A stretch of DNA of 64,000 bases from Pseudomonas fragi (GCF_025426255.1 NZ_CP104861.1:1364001-1428000), one strand, 5' to 3'. Shown: positions 16,577-25,325, counted from the stretch's first letter. Notes: generated by a model not told the origin, from the letters alone. A program made the numbers and translations.

Positions 16577-16870
16577 GGCGCGCGCCGTCGTCCCTCCACC
16601 TCGCCTGCGGGCTATATAGGTCTTTTTTTCTGCAGTTCTGCGCCTTGCTGGCAGCTGGCTGGGCTGTGGGCTGGGTAGAGAGTTTTACGAGACGAAAAGC
16701 CTGCAGATCCCTGCAAGGGTCCGGGTTTTGAGGCAAGGGAGTGAGTTCACATCAACCTGGGCACATGTTTGTGTTCGAGTAGGTCGCCGATGGCGAATGC
16801 TCTTTGTACCTGTTCAGTAGAGACCTACCGATTGCTCCAAGTAGCCACAAGCAGCTATCGGCCAGAATCG
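16577..16870. repeat. Repeat module B, copy 2
   Basis: The longest copy. It shares the GGCGCGCGCC start with copy 1, and shares its right end (AGCAGCTATCGGCCAGAA-like) with copy 3. The overlapping open frames on both strands are not convincing genes. Confidence 0.8.
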
Positions 16871-16946
16871 GTAATCGTGTGGCCACAAAGCTGGGCTATT
16901 CAATTTTCACCAAGCTTATATATGCAGCAAACATTGAAGTTGTAGA

Positions 16947-16980
16947 AGCCCTCTCACCTGGATCTCGTGAGAGGGCTTTT
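16947..16980. terminator. Hairpin downstream of efe
   Basis: A ten-base perfect stem GCCCTCTCAC/GTGAGAGGGC with TTTT on the plus-strand side, 87 bases beyond the efe stop. On the efe (minus) strand the tail is TTCTACAAC, so termination for efe would be weak. Confidence 0.5.
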
Positions 16981-17062
16981 GCGGGCACCTTAACCACTGA
17001 GAGGCCCAATATTTTAATGGGCTTACATTACATCTTCGGGGCCCAAGTAATACCTCGACTGA

Positions 17063-18124
17063 TTAGTTTGGGTATTGTTGTTGCGGTCGAAAGACTTCAT
17101 CTTTTAGCCGTTCGATATGGGCCAAGCGATTCTCGCGGTGAATACGTTTTGTAGTAGTCCGTTCCGGGTAGCAGCGCATGAACATGTTGGTGAAGTGTTC
17201 ACCATAATGAATTGATGTGTCTCTTTCGCTCCCAAGTACCGGGCGGGCAACAGCTTCGAAGTGAGGCTCGTGGAAGTAGGCGAAGGCAAAGCGCTCGCGG
17301 GTGTTCAGCTTGACTTTATGGGGCGTAGAAAGTAGAAGGCCATCAGTCAGAAATTGCAGAATATCCCCGGGGAAGACTGTAAATACGCGGGGGACTGGTT
17401 TGACAAATGTCCAAGGCTCCTGGTGCTCGAACTGGCCAGCAGAACTCTCTGATTGCAACCAGTTTCTGTTGCGTTTTTCTCCTGGAACCGGCGGGCGAAT
17501 ATACAAACCGCCCACATCATCCTGGCTGGCGATGACCAACAAACCATAATCTGTATGGGCACCAATCCCTCGGGATGTGCTGGAGGATTCGGCAGGGAAA
17601 CGAAGCACACGCATGTGGTGCCATCCGTTTTTAGTCAGTGATGTTAGTGTGTTCTTGTCCGGCAACTCAAGCCCTAGGGCAACAAGCTCTAACAGCTTTT
17701 CTCCCACAAGGCCTAGCTCGTCCATGTAGTTCTGCATGCTGGACTTATAGTCGGCGTCGGGCCATGGTGCGGGACCGTGACAAGGCCAGCCCTGTTGTAC
17801 CTGCTCGCTAGTGTGCGGTAAATCTTTGCAGACTGTGAATATCTCAGGGTTGTCCCGTTCGCCAGCAGTAACTTCTTCTCCTGAAAAAACATACCCGCTA
17901 TAACTCAGATCACTCAAACAGCTTGCTTTTACCGCGTGAGGCATTTTGAAAAAGCGCTTGCTAGCCTGAAGAGCACTTTGCAGTGCGAGCTCTTGATCGG
18001 GGGTGCTTGTTATCTGGAAGATACCATCGGTTTGCCATGCTTTAATCAGCGCGTGACCTAGCGCTTTATCGGCAGAGCTGCCAGTGATACATTCGGGCAA
18101 GATGAAAGTTTGTAAGGCAGTCAT
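17063..18124 (-). CDS. efe: Ethylene-forming enzyme (2-oxoglutarate/Fe(II) dioxygenase)
   Basis: A 353-residue member of the isopenicillin-N-synthase-like family that follows the P. syringae EFE (350 residues) along its whole length. Fe ligands His190, Asp192 (HTDYG) and His269; 2-oxoglutarate Arg278 (RERF); Arg-binding residues Glu84, Thr86, Arg172, Tyr193 and Arg317; and Phe284 are all present at the expected offset of one. The enzyme turns 2-oxoglutarate into ethylene and CO2 and also hydroxylates L-arginine, which breaks to guanidine and pyrroline-5-carboxylate. GAGGGA precedes the ATG. It lies alone between repeats B2 and A2, and no guanidine exporter or carboxylase is adjacent. Confidence 0.93.
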   Translation of the reverse strand: MTALQTFILPECITGSSADKALGHALIKAWQTDGIFQITSTPDQELALQSALQASKRFFKMPHAVKASCLSDLSYSGYVFSGEEVTAGERDNPEIFTVCKDLPHTSEQVQQGWPCHGPAPWPDADYKSSMQNYMDELGLVGEKLLELVALGLELPDKNTLTSLTKNGWHHMRVLRFPAESSSTSRGIGAHTDYGLLVIASQDDVGGLYIRPPVPGEKRNRNWLQSESSAGQFEHQEPWTFVKPVPRVFTVFPGDILQFLTDGLLLSTPHKVKLNTRERFAFAYFHEPHFEAVARPVLGSERDTSIHYGEHFTNMFMRCYPERTTTKRIHRENRLAHIERLKDEVFRPQQQYPN

Positions 18125-18343
18125 TATCGTTCCCTCTTAATCCATTTAAAGGGATGTACTCTCAATCAATGAGGCGTTGGACTTCGATACTGCGCTCAAC
18201 GGAACTTCACCAGAACAGTGAAAAGCCACTGCTGGATCATGTACATCTTAATGTTCCCGTGCGGGAGTAAGTTTTTATCGTGAGTTGGCGGTTTATGCAA
18301 GCGGTTTTCGTAATTAAATTTCCAGCCTTATATTTCTCAATGG

Positions 18344-18690
18344 ATCGAGAGGCTGCTGGAAGTACGGTATTTGTTGGCTTTGGCGTATTGCGCAGACAAG
18401 TTATTTTAAGTGATGTGGACTGTAATTTAATCGTAACTCATTAATTCGTAAGGGGTTGATGCTTATAGGTGATTAGTTAATAAAAGAGTAATTAGATTAC
18501 TTATAGGTTACTCAGATATTACCTGCACCGTATCGGCTGTAGCCCTTTGATTTCGGGTGTTACAGACGTTTTTCCCAAGCGCTTACCGTTATTGCCTTTT
18601 TTCGATGGCGTTCCCCAAAAAATATACATGCCTTCTCAGGCGGTAGATTCACAGGTTGTCGCACAAAGTCATGGGAACGCCATGGGAACG
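18344..18690. repeat. Repeat module A, copy 2
   Basis: Matches copy 1 (15666-16010) over its full length with scattered substitutions. It ends in a doubled CATGGGAACG. No att core follows; it joins module B copy 3 within about 25 bases. The stretch 18125-18343 upstream of efe holds no gene. Confidence 0.8.
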
Positions 18691-18714
18691 TTTTTACGCA
18701 GACCGCTCCTCTAC

Positions 18715-18962
18715 ATTTTTTCCGCACTTCTGCACCAAGCTGACAGCTGGCTGGGCTGTGGGCTGGGTAGAGAGTTTTGGGAGACGAAAACCCTGTGGAT
18801 CCCTGCAAAGGTAGGTTTTTTAGGCAATAGAGTGAGTTCACATCAACGTGGCACTTGCTTGTGCTCGAATTGGTCGTCGATGACGAATACCGGTTCTGCC
18901 TGTTCGGTAAAGACTTACCGATTGCTCCAGGTAGCCACAGGCAGCTATCGGCCAGAACCGGA
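18715..18962. repeat. Repeat module B, copy 3 (left end missing)
   Basis: Starts at the T-run (TTTTTTCCGCACTTCTGC) and continues to GGCCAGAACCGGACG. The first 50 bases present in copies 1 and 2 are absent, as if deleted together with an att site. Confidence 0.8.
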
Positions 18963-19041
18963 CGTTTCGCAGCACGTACGTGGTTGCCCCCTCAGATTGC
19001 ATGTGAGAAGTTGAGGTGACGCTAATTTGTTAAGGAAAGTC

Positions 19042-19521
19042 ATGGAGATTCGACCGACAAATACGGAAGACTGGATGCTATTAAAGCAAGTCCGACTCGC
19101 TGCGCTTTTGGACACGCCGACGGCATTCGGTGTCAGTTATCAAACTGCCGCCGCTTACACTGACGAACAGTGGAAAGTAAGAGCCTCTTCAGCCGGAACA
19201 GAATTCTGGTTGGCTTTCGAGAGAGATCAACTTATCGGAATGATCGGTGCTGCGGTCAATAGCGCACATCGCTTTAACCTGATCGGGATGTGGGTGGAAC
19301 CTGCTGCGCGTGGGTCTGGCGTGGCAATTCAGCTAGTCGACGTGGTCAAATCCCGGGCTACCGAGAAAGGCTTCAATCGCGTATTCCTCGACGTGTCTCC
19401 GGAGAACGCAAGAGCCTCAAGCTTCTATCTCAAGCAAGGTTTTGCTTTCATGAATGAATGGGAGCCGTTAGAAAGCCATCCTGACATTACGGTTCAGACG
19501 ATGCTTTGGACCGCAAACTGA
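19042..19521 (+). CDS. GNAT-family N-acetyltransferase
   Basis: A 159-residue GNAT protein. MEIRPTNTEDW starts the first strand, VEPAARGSGVA (85-95) is the acetyl-CoA pyrophosphate loop (R-x-x-G-x-G/A type), and ARASSFYLKQGF is the usual motif B. AAGGA at 19032-19036 fixes the ATG at 19042. The substrate is unknown; similar proteins acetylate small amines or protein N-termini. It directly follows repeat B3 and so occupies the third cargo slot. Confidence 0.85.
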   Translation: MEIRPTNTEDWMLLKQVRLAALLDTPTAFGVSYQTAAAYTDEQWKVRASSAGTEFWLAFERDQLIGMIGAAVNSAHRFNLIGMWVEPAARGSGVAIQLVDVVKSRATEKGFNRVFLDVSPENARASSFYLKQGFAFMNEWEPLESHPDITVQTMLWTAN

Positions 19522-19604
19522 TCATAGATTCGTCCGCTTCGGGTCGATAGCAGCCGTAAGCGGCACAGACTTAAGGCGTGGGACTGTTTCGGACAGCCTC
19601 ACGA

Positions 19605-20189
19605 CTAGAAGTTCTCAAAACTGACTTTTATACCAGCTCGTCCCGCCAACTCAGCAATCTCTTCCAGCCGATTAGTGTCAACAATGACACCTTCGTAATT
19701 ATCATCTCCGAAATCCAGGTGAAGATAACGTTTACCAAACCGAGCCAGCCATTGATCAAAGTCATTGAGAACTTCGGGCATCGATGAGACACCATCCTGC
19801 ACATAAACGTATGGCTCTTTCAAACCACTGGCTCTAACCAAATAGGGGGCTTGGTACTCAAACACGTCAAAGCCCTTCCAATCCATGCTAAGGAGAACGA
19901 GGTTTTCAAGTTTTTGTCCCTTTGAGTCATTCAGAAATCCCTCCGAGAGGGCACTGGATGCGTCGTCTCCCATTGCGTACCTGCGCATCACGCGCCTAAC
20001 AAGCCTAGCGCCTTCTTTTTCTGGAACTACAGCTACCAGCGTTTTGGAAAAAGCCTCAAGAGCTTTTTTCTGGGACGGATCGCTTCGTTCCGGCCGCAGT
20101 TCTTTCATGATTGCTGAAGCGCTGAGGTTGGTTTCCTCGGGTGGGGGCATGGTAAAGCGTCCACCAAACAACCGATCTAAGATGCCCAT
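19605..20189 (-). CDS. DUF6630-like protein of unknown function
   Basis: A 194-residue soluble protein. The middle has LLSMDWKGFDVFEYQAPYLV and the C-terminal half YLHLDFGDDNYEGVIVDTN, which fit a family I associate with DUF6630 (a small alpha/beta domain often found near immunity or SMI1-like genes). GAGGG precedes the ATG. The family name is from memory and the function is unknown. Confidence 0.6.
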   Translation of the reverse strand: MGILDRLFGGRFTMPPPEETNLSASAIMKELRPERSDPSQKKALEAFSKTLVAVVPEKEGARLVRRVMRRYAMGDDASSALSEGFLNDSKGQKLENLVLLSMDWKGFDVFEYQAPYLVRASGLKEPYVYVQDGVSSMPEVLNDFDQWLARFGKRYLHLDFGDDNYEGVIVDTNRLEEIAELAGRAGIKVSFENF

Positions 20190-20422
20190 ATTAGCCCTCT
20201 GTATTACCTTGAAAAAATCATCGGAATCGCCCCGGTTCTCTTAGAGATATCGAAGCCTCAAAAGGACGTAAGCTTAGGCAAGGTTCGATCAGTCAGCTTT
20301 TGGCCTAGTGACAGGAGGGTTCGCTGACTTCATTGCTGCGCTGAGTGTGGCTACCCTGCCAAGCGCGGAAGGCTAACTTACCAGGCAGAAAACGAGGTCC
20401 GCTTATTGCCGTCGTCGAACTA

Positions 20423-20857
20423 TCATCGGTTAGCTAGCTTATTAAAGCGCGGCACAATTTTTAGGAATACGAAATACCTAGGGTCATCGCTGCCAAAAAT
20501 ATCATCTCCAGCCCCCATGTACGCTCACATGAGTACATCGGCGGCTCGATCAGTTTCCCCTCTTTCGTACAGTGCTTGGCCCAGACGCAAATGCAGAAAT
20601 GGATTGCCGATTGCATCGGGGCAAGTCATCGCATACTCAAGAGATTCTTTTGCCGAGATGAAGAATCCCCCAAGAAAACAGGCATCGCCGATAGCGGTAA
20701 GTTCCCATGTCGCCGCCTCCCAGTTATTTTTGGGTTCTGGAATCAGCTCCCACGCTAGGTTGTATTGGCCGATGGCGGCCTTGTAGTCACCACTTTCCAG
20801 GAGCCCATCACCCACTTGGCAAAACTCTTTGATCTGCTCATGGGTCAAGGTATCCAT
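20423..20857 (-). pseudogene. TPR-like protein interrupted by an in-frame TGA
   Basis: AGGGA and ATG at 20857 open a frame with tetratricopeptide-type helices (YKAAIGQYNLAWELIPEP; FLHLRLGQALYERGETDRAADVLM). At 20523-20525 a TGA stops it after 110 residues. The same frame then continues AYMGAGDDIFGSDDPRYF and a further 17 residues to a second TGA, exactly as in intact homologues, where I expect LMRAYMGAG. A single C-to-T change (CGA to TGA) explains it. The first 110 residues would still be made. Confidence 0.7.
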
Positions 20858-21152
20858 TTGATTTCCCTATCCATAAGGTTTAAGCGCGTGAATCCCAGAT
20901 TTTGCAAGCGCACTGGTAGATAAAAAAGCGTGAAAATGACCACGATAGATAGGGCAGCTTCTGCCCGATTTTTGCCCGTGACGACAGGCAGGAATCGGCC
21001 AAAAGCGGTCTTTCACGACGGCCATTTAAGACGTGCGGACGACCCATCAATGCCAGAGCTCACGATTGTTCCAGTAAGGCAAACCATCTATTAATAGTGC
21101 ACCCAAAAATGTTTTGATCACTTCAACATCACAAGTACCCGAAAATATCAGC

Positions 21153-22046
21153 TTACATCCGGTGATGTTCCAGCAAGAAGTCCACGAACAATCGCACCCG
21201 CGCCGGCATTGCCGCCCCGCCGACGAACACCGCATGAATCGGTTCTTGGTCCCCGGGGTTCCAGGCTTCCAACAGCGGAATCAGGTCGCCGCGCTGCAGA
21301 TCCTCGCTCACGCTGAACTCACCGATACGTGCAATGCCGGCACCTACTCGCGCGAGTTGTGCCAGCGCTTCACCACTGCTGCATTCGATGTTGCCGCTGA
21401 CCTTTAGGGAAAACTCTTTTCCATCGCGGATGAACGGCCAGTTGGGTTCGGCACGCCGGAAGTTGAAGCGCAGGCAGTTGTGCCGTAGCAGGTCCTCCGG
21501 TTCGAGGGGGATGCCGTGGCGCTGCAGGTACTCGGGGGATGCCACCACGACCTGGCCGGTGGCACCGATCCTGCGCGCGGTCAGCGGGCTGTCCGGCAAA
21601 TGGCCAAAGCGTACCGCCACGTCAGCCTGGCCGCCGAGAATGTCGACGACTTCGTCACCCAGTGTGAGGTCGACGACGATATTCGGATAACGGGCGCTGA
21701 ATGCTGCCACCAAGGGAACGATGGCCAGCCGCCCATGGCCCAGGGCGGCGCTGACCCGCAATCGGCCCCTTGGTACGCCTTGGTCGGCGATGGCTTCTTC
21801 GACCTCGGCCATGTCGGCCAGGATGCGCCGGGCGCCGCGCAGGAAAGCTTCACCCTCGGCGGTGAAGGTGATCGCTCGGGTGGTGCGCAACAGCAGGCGG
21901 GTACCCAGACGCTGCTCGGTACGCGCAATGATCCGACTGACCGCAGAGGGTGTCAGCCCCAATGCACGCGCGGCGGCCGACAGGCTGCCTTCCTGCGCCA
22001 CCGTAACGAACACGCTCATTTCACCCGACCTGCCGTTGAAGTCCAT
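21153..22046 (-). CDS. LysR-type transcriptional regulator
   Basis: A 297-residue regulator. The winged helix-turn-helix is at residues about 5-62 (GSLSAAARALGLTPSAVSRIIARTE, here over 20 residues in the protein), followed by a periplasmic-binding-like effector domain. It belongs to the group that regulates a divergent efflux or reductase gene. The 94-base gap to the MFS gene at 22141 holds an inverted repeat fitting its operator. The segments 20190-20422 and 20858-21152 on its far side hold no gene that I can see. Confidence 0.9.
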   Translation of the reverse strand: MDFNGRSGEMSVFVTVAQEGSLSAAARALGLTPSAVSRIIARTEQRLGTRLLLRTTRAITFTAEGEAFLRGARRILADMAEVEEAIADQGVPRGRLRVSAALGHGRLAIVPLVAAFSARYPNIVVDLTLGDEVVDILGGQADVAVRFGHLPDSPLTARRIGATGQVVVASPEYLQRHGIPLEPEDLLRHNCLRFNFRRAEPNWPFIRDGKEFSLKVSGNIECSSGEALAQLARVGAGIARIGEFSVSEDLQRGDLIPLLEAWNPGDQEPIHAVFVGGAAMPARVRLFVDFLLEHHRM

Positions 22047-22077
22047 TTGTGCTCACTACGCAAAGGTGATTGCCAAA

Positions 22078-22116
22078 AATGCTATCTACCGCCTTGAAAG
22101 GGTGGATCGTAGCATT
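22078..22116. promoter_or_regulatory. Inverted repeat between divergent LysR and MFS genes
   Basis: AATGCTA (22078-22084) and TAGCATT (22110-22116) form a seven-base dyad with 25 bases between, in the shared promoter region. It is a likely LysR binding region for control of the transporter and the regulator itself. Confidence 0.5.
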
Positions 22117-22140
22117 GGCGGCATAGATAAGGAGTTTTCC

Positions 22141-23307
22141 ATGCGTATCAATCCACCACTTGTAGCACTCGCCATTGGCGCCTTTGCCATTGGCGTTACC
22201 GAGTTCGCACCCATGGGCATGTTGCCGGGCATCGCTGCGGATCTCGGCGTATCTATTCCCGCCGTAGGTCTGTTGGTCAGTGCTTACGCGCTGGGCGTAC
22301 TCCTCGGCGCGCCGCTGATGACCCTGACCACCGGCAGAATTCCACGACGCTATCTGCTGATTGGACTCATGGCGATTTTCACCTTGGGCAATCTGATGTC
22401 AGCCCTGGCTACCGATTACTACAGTCTCATGGTCGCCAGGGTGGTGACCTCACTGAACCACGGTGCGTTCTTTGGCGTCGGCTCCATCGTCGCCGCCAGT
22501 GTGGTCGCACCGCAGAAACGTGCGGGGGCGGTTGCGGCCATGTTCATGGGCTTGACCCTGGCGACCATCGGTGGTGTTCCACTGGCCGCCTGGTTTGGCG
22601 AACTGCTGGGCTGGCGCATGGCATTCTGGGGCATTACCGGCCTCGGCGTGGTGGCCATGGTCGCATTATGGTTCGCTCTGCCCAACCTGCCGGCGCCGAA
22701 AAGCGTCGGTGTACTGGCCGAAATCAAGGTACTGGGCCGTGGCCCGGTGCTGGGGGCCTTGGCCCTGACCGTTGTCGGCTCGGGAGCCATGTTTACCGTC
22801 TTCACCTACATCGCACCGATCCTCAGCAGTGAGACTCACGCATCCACCGCTTACATCACCGCCATGCTGGTGCTGTTCGGTGTGGGTTTGACGCTGGGCA
22901 ACATGTGGGGCGGCAAGGCCGCCGACCGCTCGATAGATCGCACCCTGATCGTTTCGTTGAGCATGCTGATTCTGGTCTTGCTGGCGTTCACTGTACTGAT
23001 GCGCTGGCCGCTGCCAGCCGCGGTTGCCATCCTGATATGGGGTATCGCCAGCTTCGCCCTTGTGCCGCCGCTGCAGATGCGCGTTATGGAAGCGGCCAAG
23101 GACGCGCCCAATCTGGCCTCGGCGGTAAATATCGGCGCCTTCAACTTCGGCAACGCGATTGGTGCGGCGCTGGGCGGAGCGGTGATCAATGCCGGGCTGG
23201 GTTATCCGGCGATCTCCTTGGCCGGAGCTGCGATGGCTGCTCTGGGGCTGCTGATGGTGTTGGCTTATGCCTGGCGTTCCAGAACGATTGAAGCAGCAGT
23301 GGTGTGA
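22141..23307 (+). CDS. MFS efflux transporter, AraJ/DHA1 type
   Basis: A 388-residue protein with twelve predicted membrane segments. The N-terminus FAIGVTEFAPMGMLPGIAADLGVS is the signature of the AraJ/YdhP-like drug:H+ antiporters. The loop between segments 2 and 3 (LTTGRIPRRYLLIGLM) is the usual MFS motif A. AAGGAG stands 8 bases before the ATG. Divergent from the LysR gene, which probably controls it. The exported compound is unknown. Confidence 0.88.
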   Translation: MRINPPLVALAIGAFAIGVTEFAPMGMLPGIAADLGVSIPAVGLLVSAYALGVLLGAPLMTLTTGRIPRRYLLIGLMAIFTLGNLMSALATDYYSLMVARVVTSLNHGAFFGVGSIVAASVVAPQKRAGAVAAMFMGLTLATIGGVPLAAWFGELLGWRMAFWGITGLGVVAMVALWFALPNLPAPKSVGVLAEIKVLGRGPVLGALALTVVGSGAMFTVFTYIAPILSSETHASTAYITAMLVLFGVGLTLGNMWGGKAADRSIDRTLIVSLSMLILVLLAFTVLMRWPLPAAVAILIWGIASFALVPPLQMRVMEAAKDAPNLASAVNIGAFNFGNAIGAALGGAVINAGLGYPAISLAGAAMAALGLLMVLAYAWRSRTIEAAVV

Positions 23308-23361
23308 CGAAGATGAGGGGAGTGGTTCGTTACAGAAAAATGGCAGTGTTGATGCAGGATG

Positions 23362-24585
23362 TCAGCATCTGTCAGTTTTTCTGCCCATAAGCAGCACCAC
23401 CAACGCCAGTCCCTGAATGCACCCTGCGACAACCAGCAGAGACAATTCCCCGTACGCCCCGCCCATCAAAGATTTCACCCCACCAAAAAACACCGGTGCA
23501 AACGCATAGCAGCCCTGTGCGATCGCCACAATCAGCGTAACTACACGATGAACTTGGTAGCGCGGGAACTCTGCCTGAGCGATTAGCGGCGGCAGCGATG
23601 TTGCATTGCCAATACCAATGCCGAAAAGGATCATGCCTACCCATAGCAACGCAGGAAATGCACTCAAACCGATCAAGCTCACACATCCGGCAAGTTGGCA
23701 GCCGTAATTGATACAGGCAACCGTGCGGCGGTTGATACTTCTCCCCATCAGCCAAGTGGCCAGATATCTACCGGCTATAGCGCTTGTAGTCGCCACGCCT
23801 ATGGCCAGGCCTGCGGTTTGTGCTGCAACATGGTTGGTCAACATCAAAAAAAGTTGGCTAACCAGGCCAATTTGCGCGAACAAGCCTAGGGACATTGCCG
23901 CCGCCAGGGTAAGGAACTGCCTGTTTACTCTCAGCATTATCGCTGAGGGGCTAGACGACTGCTGAAGTTCGCATAGCTCGTGAGACGCCCCATCGGGGTA
24001 TTGGCCGAGTTGTTCGGGTCGGATGTTGAACACCATGAATGAGAGTCCAGCCATTACCGCTACGGACAGGATCCCCGTGCCTATCGCCGCATTAGTGAAG
24101 CCAAATGTGCTAATCAAGTAGACCCAGGCAGATGAGAAGATCACACCGCCGAGGCTCGCGCCATTGTAAGCCTTGGCTAATGCATCTGGCCGCCTCTTCA
24201 CGAACCAAGGAGAGATTACTGCATTGACTGCGGCGGCCCCCATCGTTACCCAACCGAAGCCGCTAAGCGTTGCGGCAATAAATAGCTGATAAGGTTGAGT
24301 GGCAATGGACCAACCGTACACTCCGATCGAGAGAATGATCACGCCAGCAAGCGTGACTAAAGGAACGCCTGCATGTCTATAAAAGCCAGGTAGGTTCACC
24401 ACCACCAACGTACCAGACAGAAAGTGGACTGTAACCGCAGCGGAGCACATGGCCAGCGACCAACCGGTACTCTGCATGACTGCGTACATGAAAATTGGTG
24501 GGCCGTAGAAACCAATGCCCCAGCCGAATACGGCCATCACAAATGTCGCAACGACTACCTTGTTACCAAAAAAAGACGGCCTCAT
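23362..24585 (-). CDS. MFS transporter, oxalate/formate-antiporter-like
   Basis: A 407-residue protein with twelve membrane segments. It starts FGNKVVVATFVMAVFGWGIGFYGPPIFM, a pattern of the MFS group related to monocarboxylate or oxalate/formate carriers (YnfM/Rht-like assignments are also possible). AAGGAG precedes the ATG. It converges with the preceding MFS gene with a 54-base gap. Codon usage is less GC-biased than in the core genes. Confidence 0.75.
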   Translation of the reverse strand: MRPSFFGNKVVVATFVMAVFGWGIGFYGPPIFMYAVMQSTGWSLAMCSAAVTVHFLSGTLVVVNLPGFYRHAGVPLVTLAGVIILSIGVYGWSIATQPYQLFIAATLSGFGWVTMGAAAVNAVISPWFVKRRPDALAKAYNGASLGGVIFSSAWVYLISTFGFTNAAIGTGILSVAVMAGLSFMVFNIRPEQLGQYPDGASHELCELQQSSSPSAIMLRVNRQFLTLAAAMSLGLFAQIGLVSQLFLMLTNHVAAQTAGLAIGVATTSAIAGRYLATWLMGRSINRRTVACINYGCQLAGCVSLIGLSAFPALLWVGMILFGIGIGNATSLPPLIAQAEFPRYQVHRVVTLIVAIAQGCYAFAPVFFGGVKSLMGGAYGELSLLVVAGCIQGLALVVLLMGRKTDRC

Positions 24586-24745
24586 TAGCCCGCTCCTTCG
24601 AATACTGTTGCCGCAGTATGGAGTCTAAGTGGGCGTACACTTCGGGGTTGAACGAAGTATGGATGTACAAGCTGCGAACCGTTCACCAGCTGCGGTTGCC
24701 AGCGCAATCGCCGAGCACCGCACAATGCGGCAACACTCCTTCTGC

Positions 24746-24886
24746 TTACTCAGAATGTTGTAGTTGTGTAGGGTCGACCGGTTGAATCCATAGCTGATAA
24801 CAGTCGGGCAACTTGCGCAGGCGTTCAAGTTCCTGATAGGCGCGGGCTTTGAGTTCGTCGTCCACGCGGATGTTGATAGAGGCCAT
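24746..24886 (-). pseudogene. RelB/DinJ antitoxin remnant fused to unrelated sequence
   Basis: The first 20 residues (ASINIRVDDELKARAYQELE) are the ribbon-helix-helix start of DinJ/RelB antitoxins. After ERL the sequence changes to RKLPDCYQLWIQPVDPTQL and stops at 46 residues instead of about 85, so the toxin-binding tail is replaced. No toxin gene follows. The operator-like palindrome upstream (24902-24917) survives, so the DNA-binding part may still work. Confidence 0.65.
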
Positions 24887-24901
24887 GAGCTTGACTCTTG
24901 T

Positions 24902-24917
24902 AATGATATTTGTCATT
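24902..24917. promoter_or_regulatory. Palindrome at the antitoxin start
   Basis: AATGATATTTGTCATT, a five-base dyad around a six-base centre, 16 bases before the antitoxin start codon. Ribbon-helix-helix antitoxins bind such sites. Confidence 0.5.
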
Positions 24918-25150
24918 GCGTTGTCGTTTTTCACATTGCCTCGAAGGATTAAACCCCGCCGTGAGGCGATCAGTTATGTGAGATTAGCTAGCGCAAATCA
25001 GGACTTTCGTACGACGTTTCGCTTTCAATCCAGTGAAGCTTCCGAGAGAATCCCGCTCGCTTGCGCCTGCCCAAATCGGGGAATAGTCTCGGCCCGTCGC
25101 TGCAAAATCAGCGGTCGGGTTTAGTCGCCCGGTTTGCCATCTGGCGCATC

Positions 25151-25178
25151 AGCGCCACCCTAGAGAGGCGCTTTTTTT
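25151..25178 (+). terminator. Terminator upstream of the DUF6124 leader
   Basis: Stem AGCGCC/GGCGCT, ten-base loop and seven T. The segment 24935-25150 before it contains no gene that I can see. Confidence 0.7.
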
Positions 25179-25192
25179 GGCCCACCTTCTAT

Positions 25193-25318
25193 GGTGGCCG
25201 TGCGCAGGGCGCCTTTGGGCGCGCCGGTTTCCAGATGCACCGGTCGACTAACCTGCGTACGGCTGCCACCCCTTCGTTTAGTCGCGACAAGTGGCAGCTC
25301 CTTTGGACGCATCTGGAG
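25193..25318 (+). promoter_or_regulatory. Structured 5' leader able to hide the Shine-Dalgarno site
   Basis: Long stem GGTGGCCGTGCGCAG (25193-25207) with CTGCGTACGGCTGCCACC (25253-25270). Inside are hairpins GCGCC/GGCGC and CCGGT/ACCGG, the second with loop TTTCCAGATGC. The loop bases TTCCAGATGC (25229-25238) pair over ten positions with GCATCTGGAG (25309-25318), whose end is the GGAG ribosome-binding site of the next gene. GCTGCCAC at 25262-25269 can instead pair with GTGGCAGC (25291-25298), giving two exclusive folds. A riboswitch-like or protein-sensed control is inferred. Confidence 0.6.
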
Positions 25319-25325
25319 TTGACCC

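Noticed and set aside
16392..16736. 114-codon minus-strand frame in repeat B2
   Set aside because: Its phrase KKDLYSPQARW is shared by copy 1, but copy 3 lacks that part and no start signal is seen. Treated as decayed phage sequence.
16804..17154. 116-codon plus-strand frame overlapping the end of efe
   Set aside because: It starts inside repeat B2, spans a hairpin and overlaps a certain gene on the other strand.
18234..18270. Short hairpin upstream of efe considered as a guanidine riboswitch
   Set aside because: Only a five-base stem with a two-base loop is visible; none of the conserved motifs of the guanidine riboswitch classes was recognised.
18547..19014. 155-codon plus-strand frame across A2 and B3
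   Set aside because: It crosses the A-B junction and has no ribosome-binding site; the matching frame in copy 1 ends differently.
21721..22140. N-terminal extension of the MFS gene across the LysR gene
   Set aside because: The long frame overlaps a clear LysR gene; AAGGAG and the conserved N-terminus place the start at 22141.
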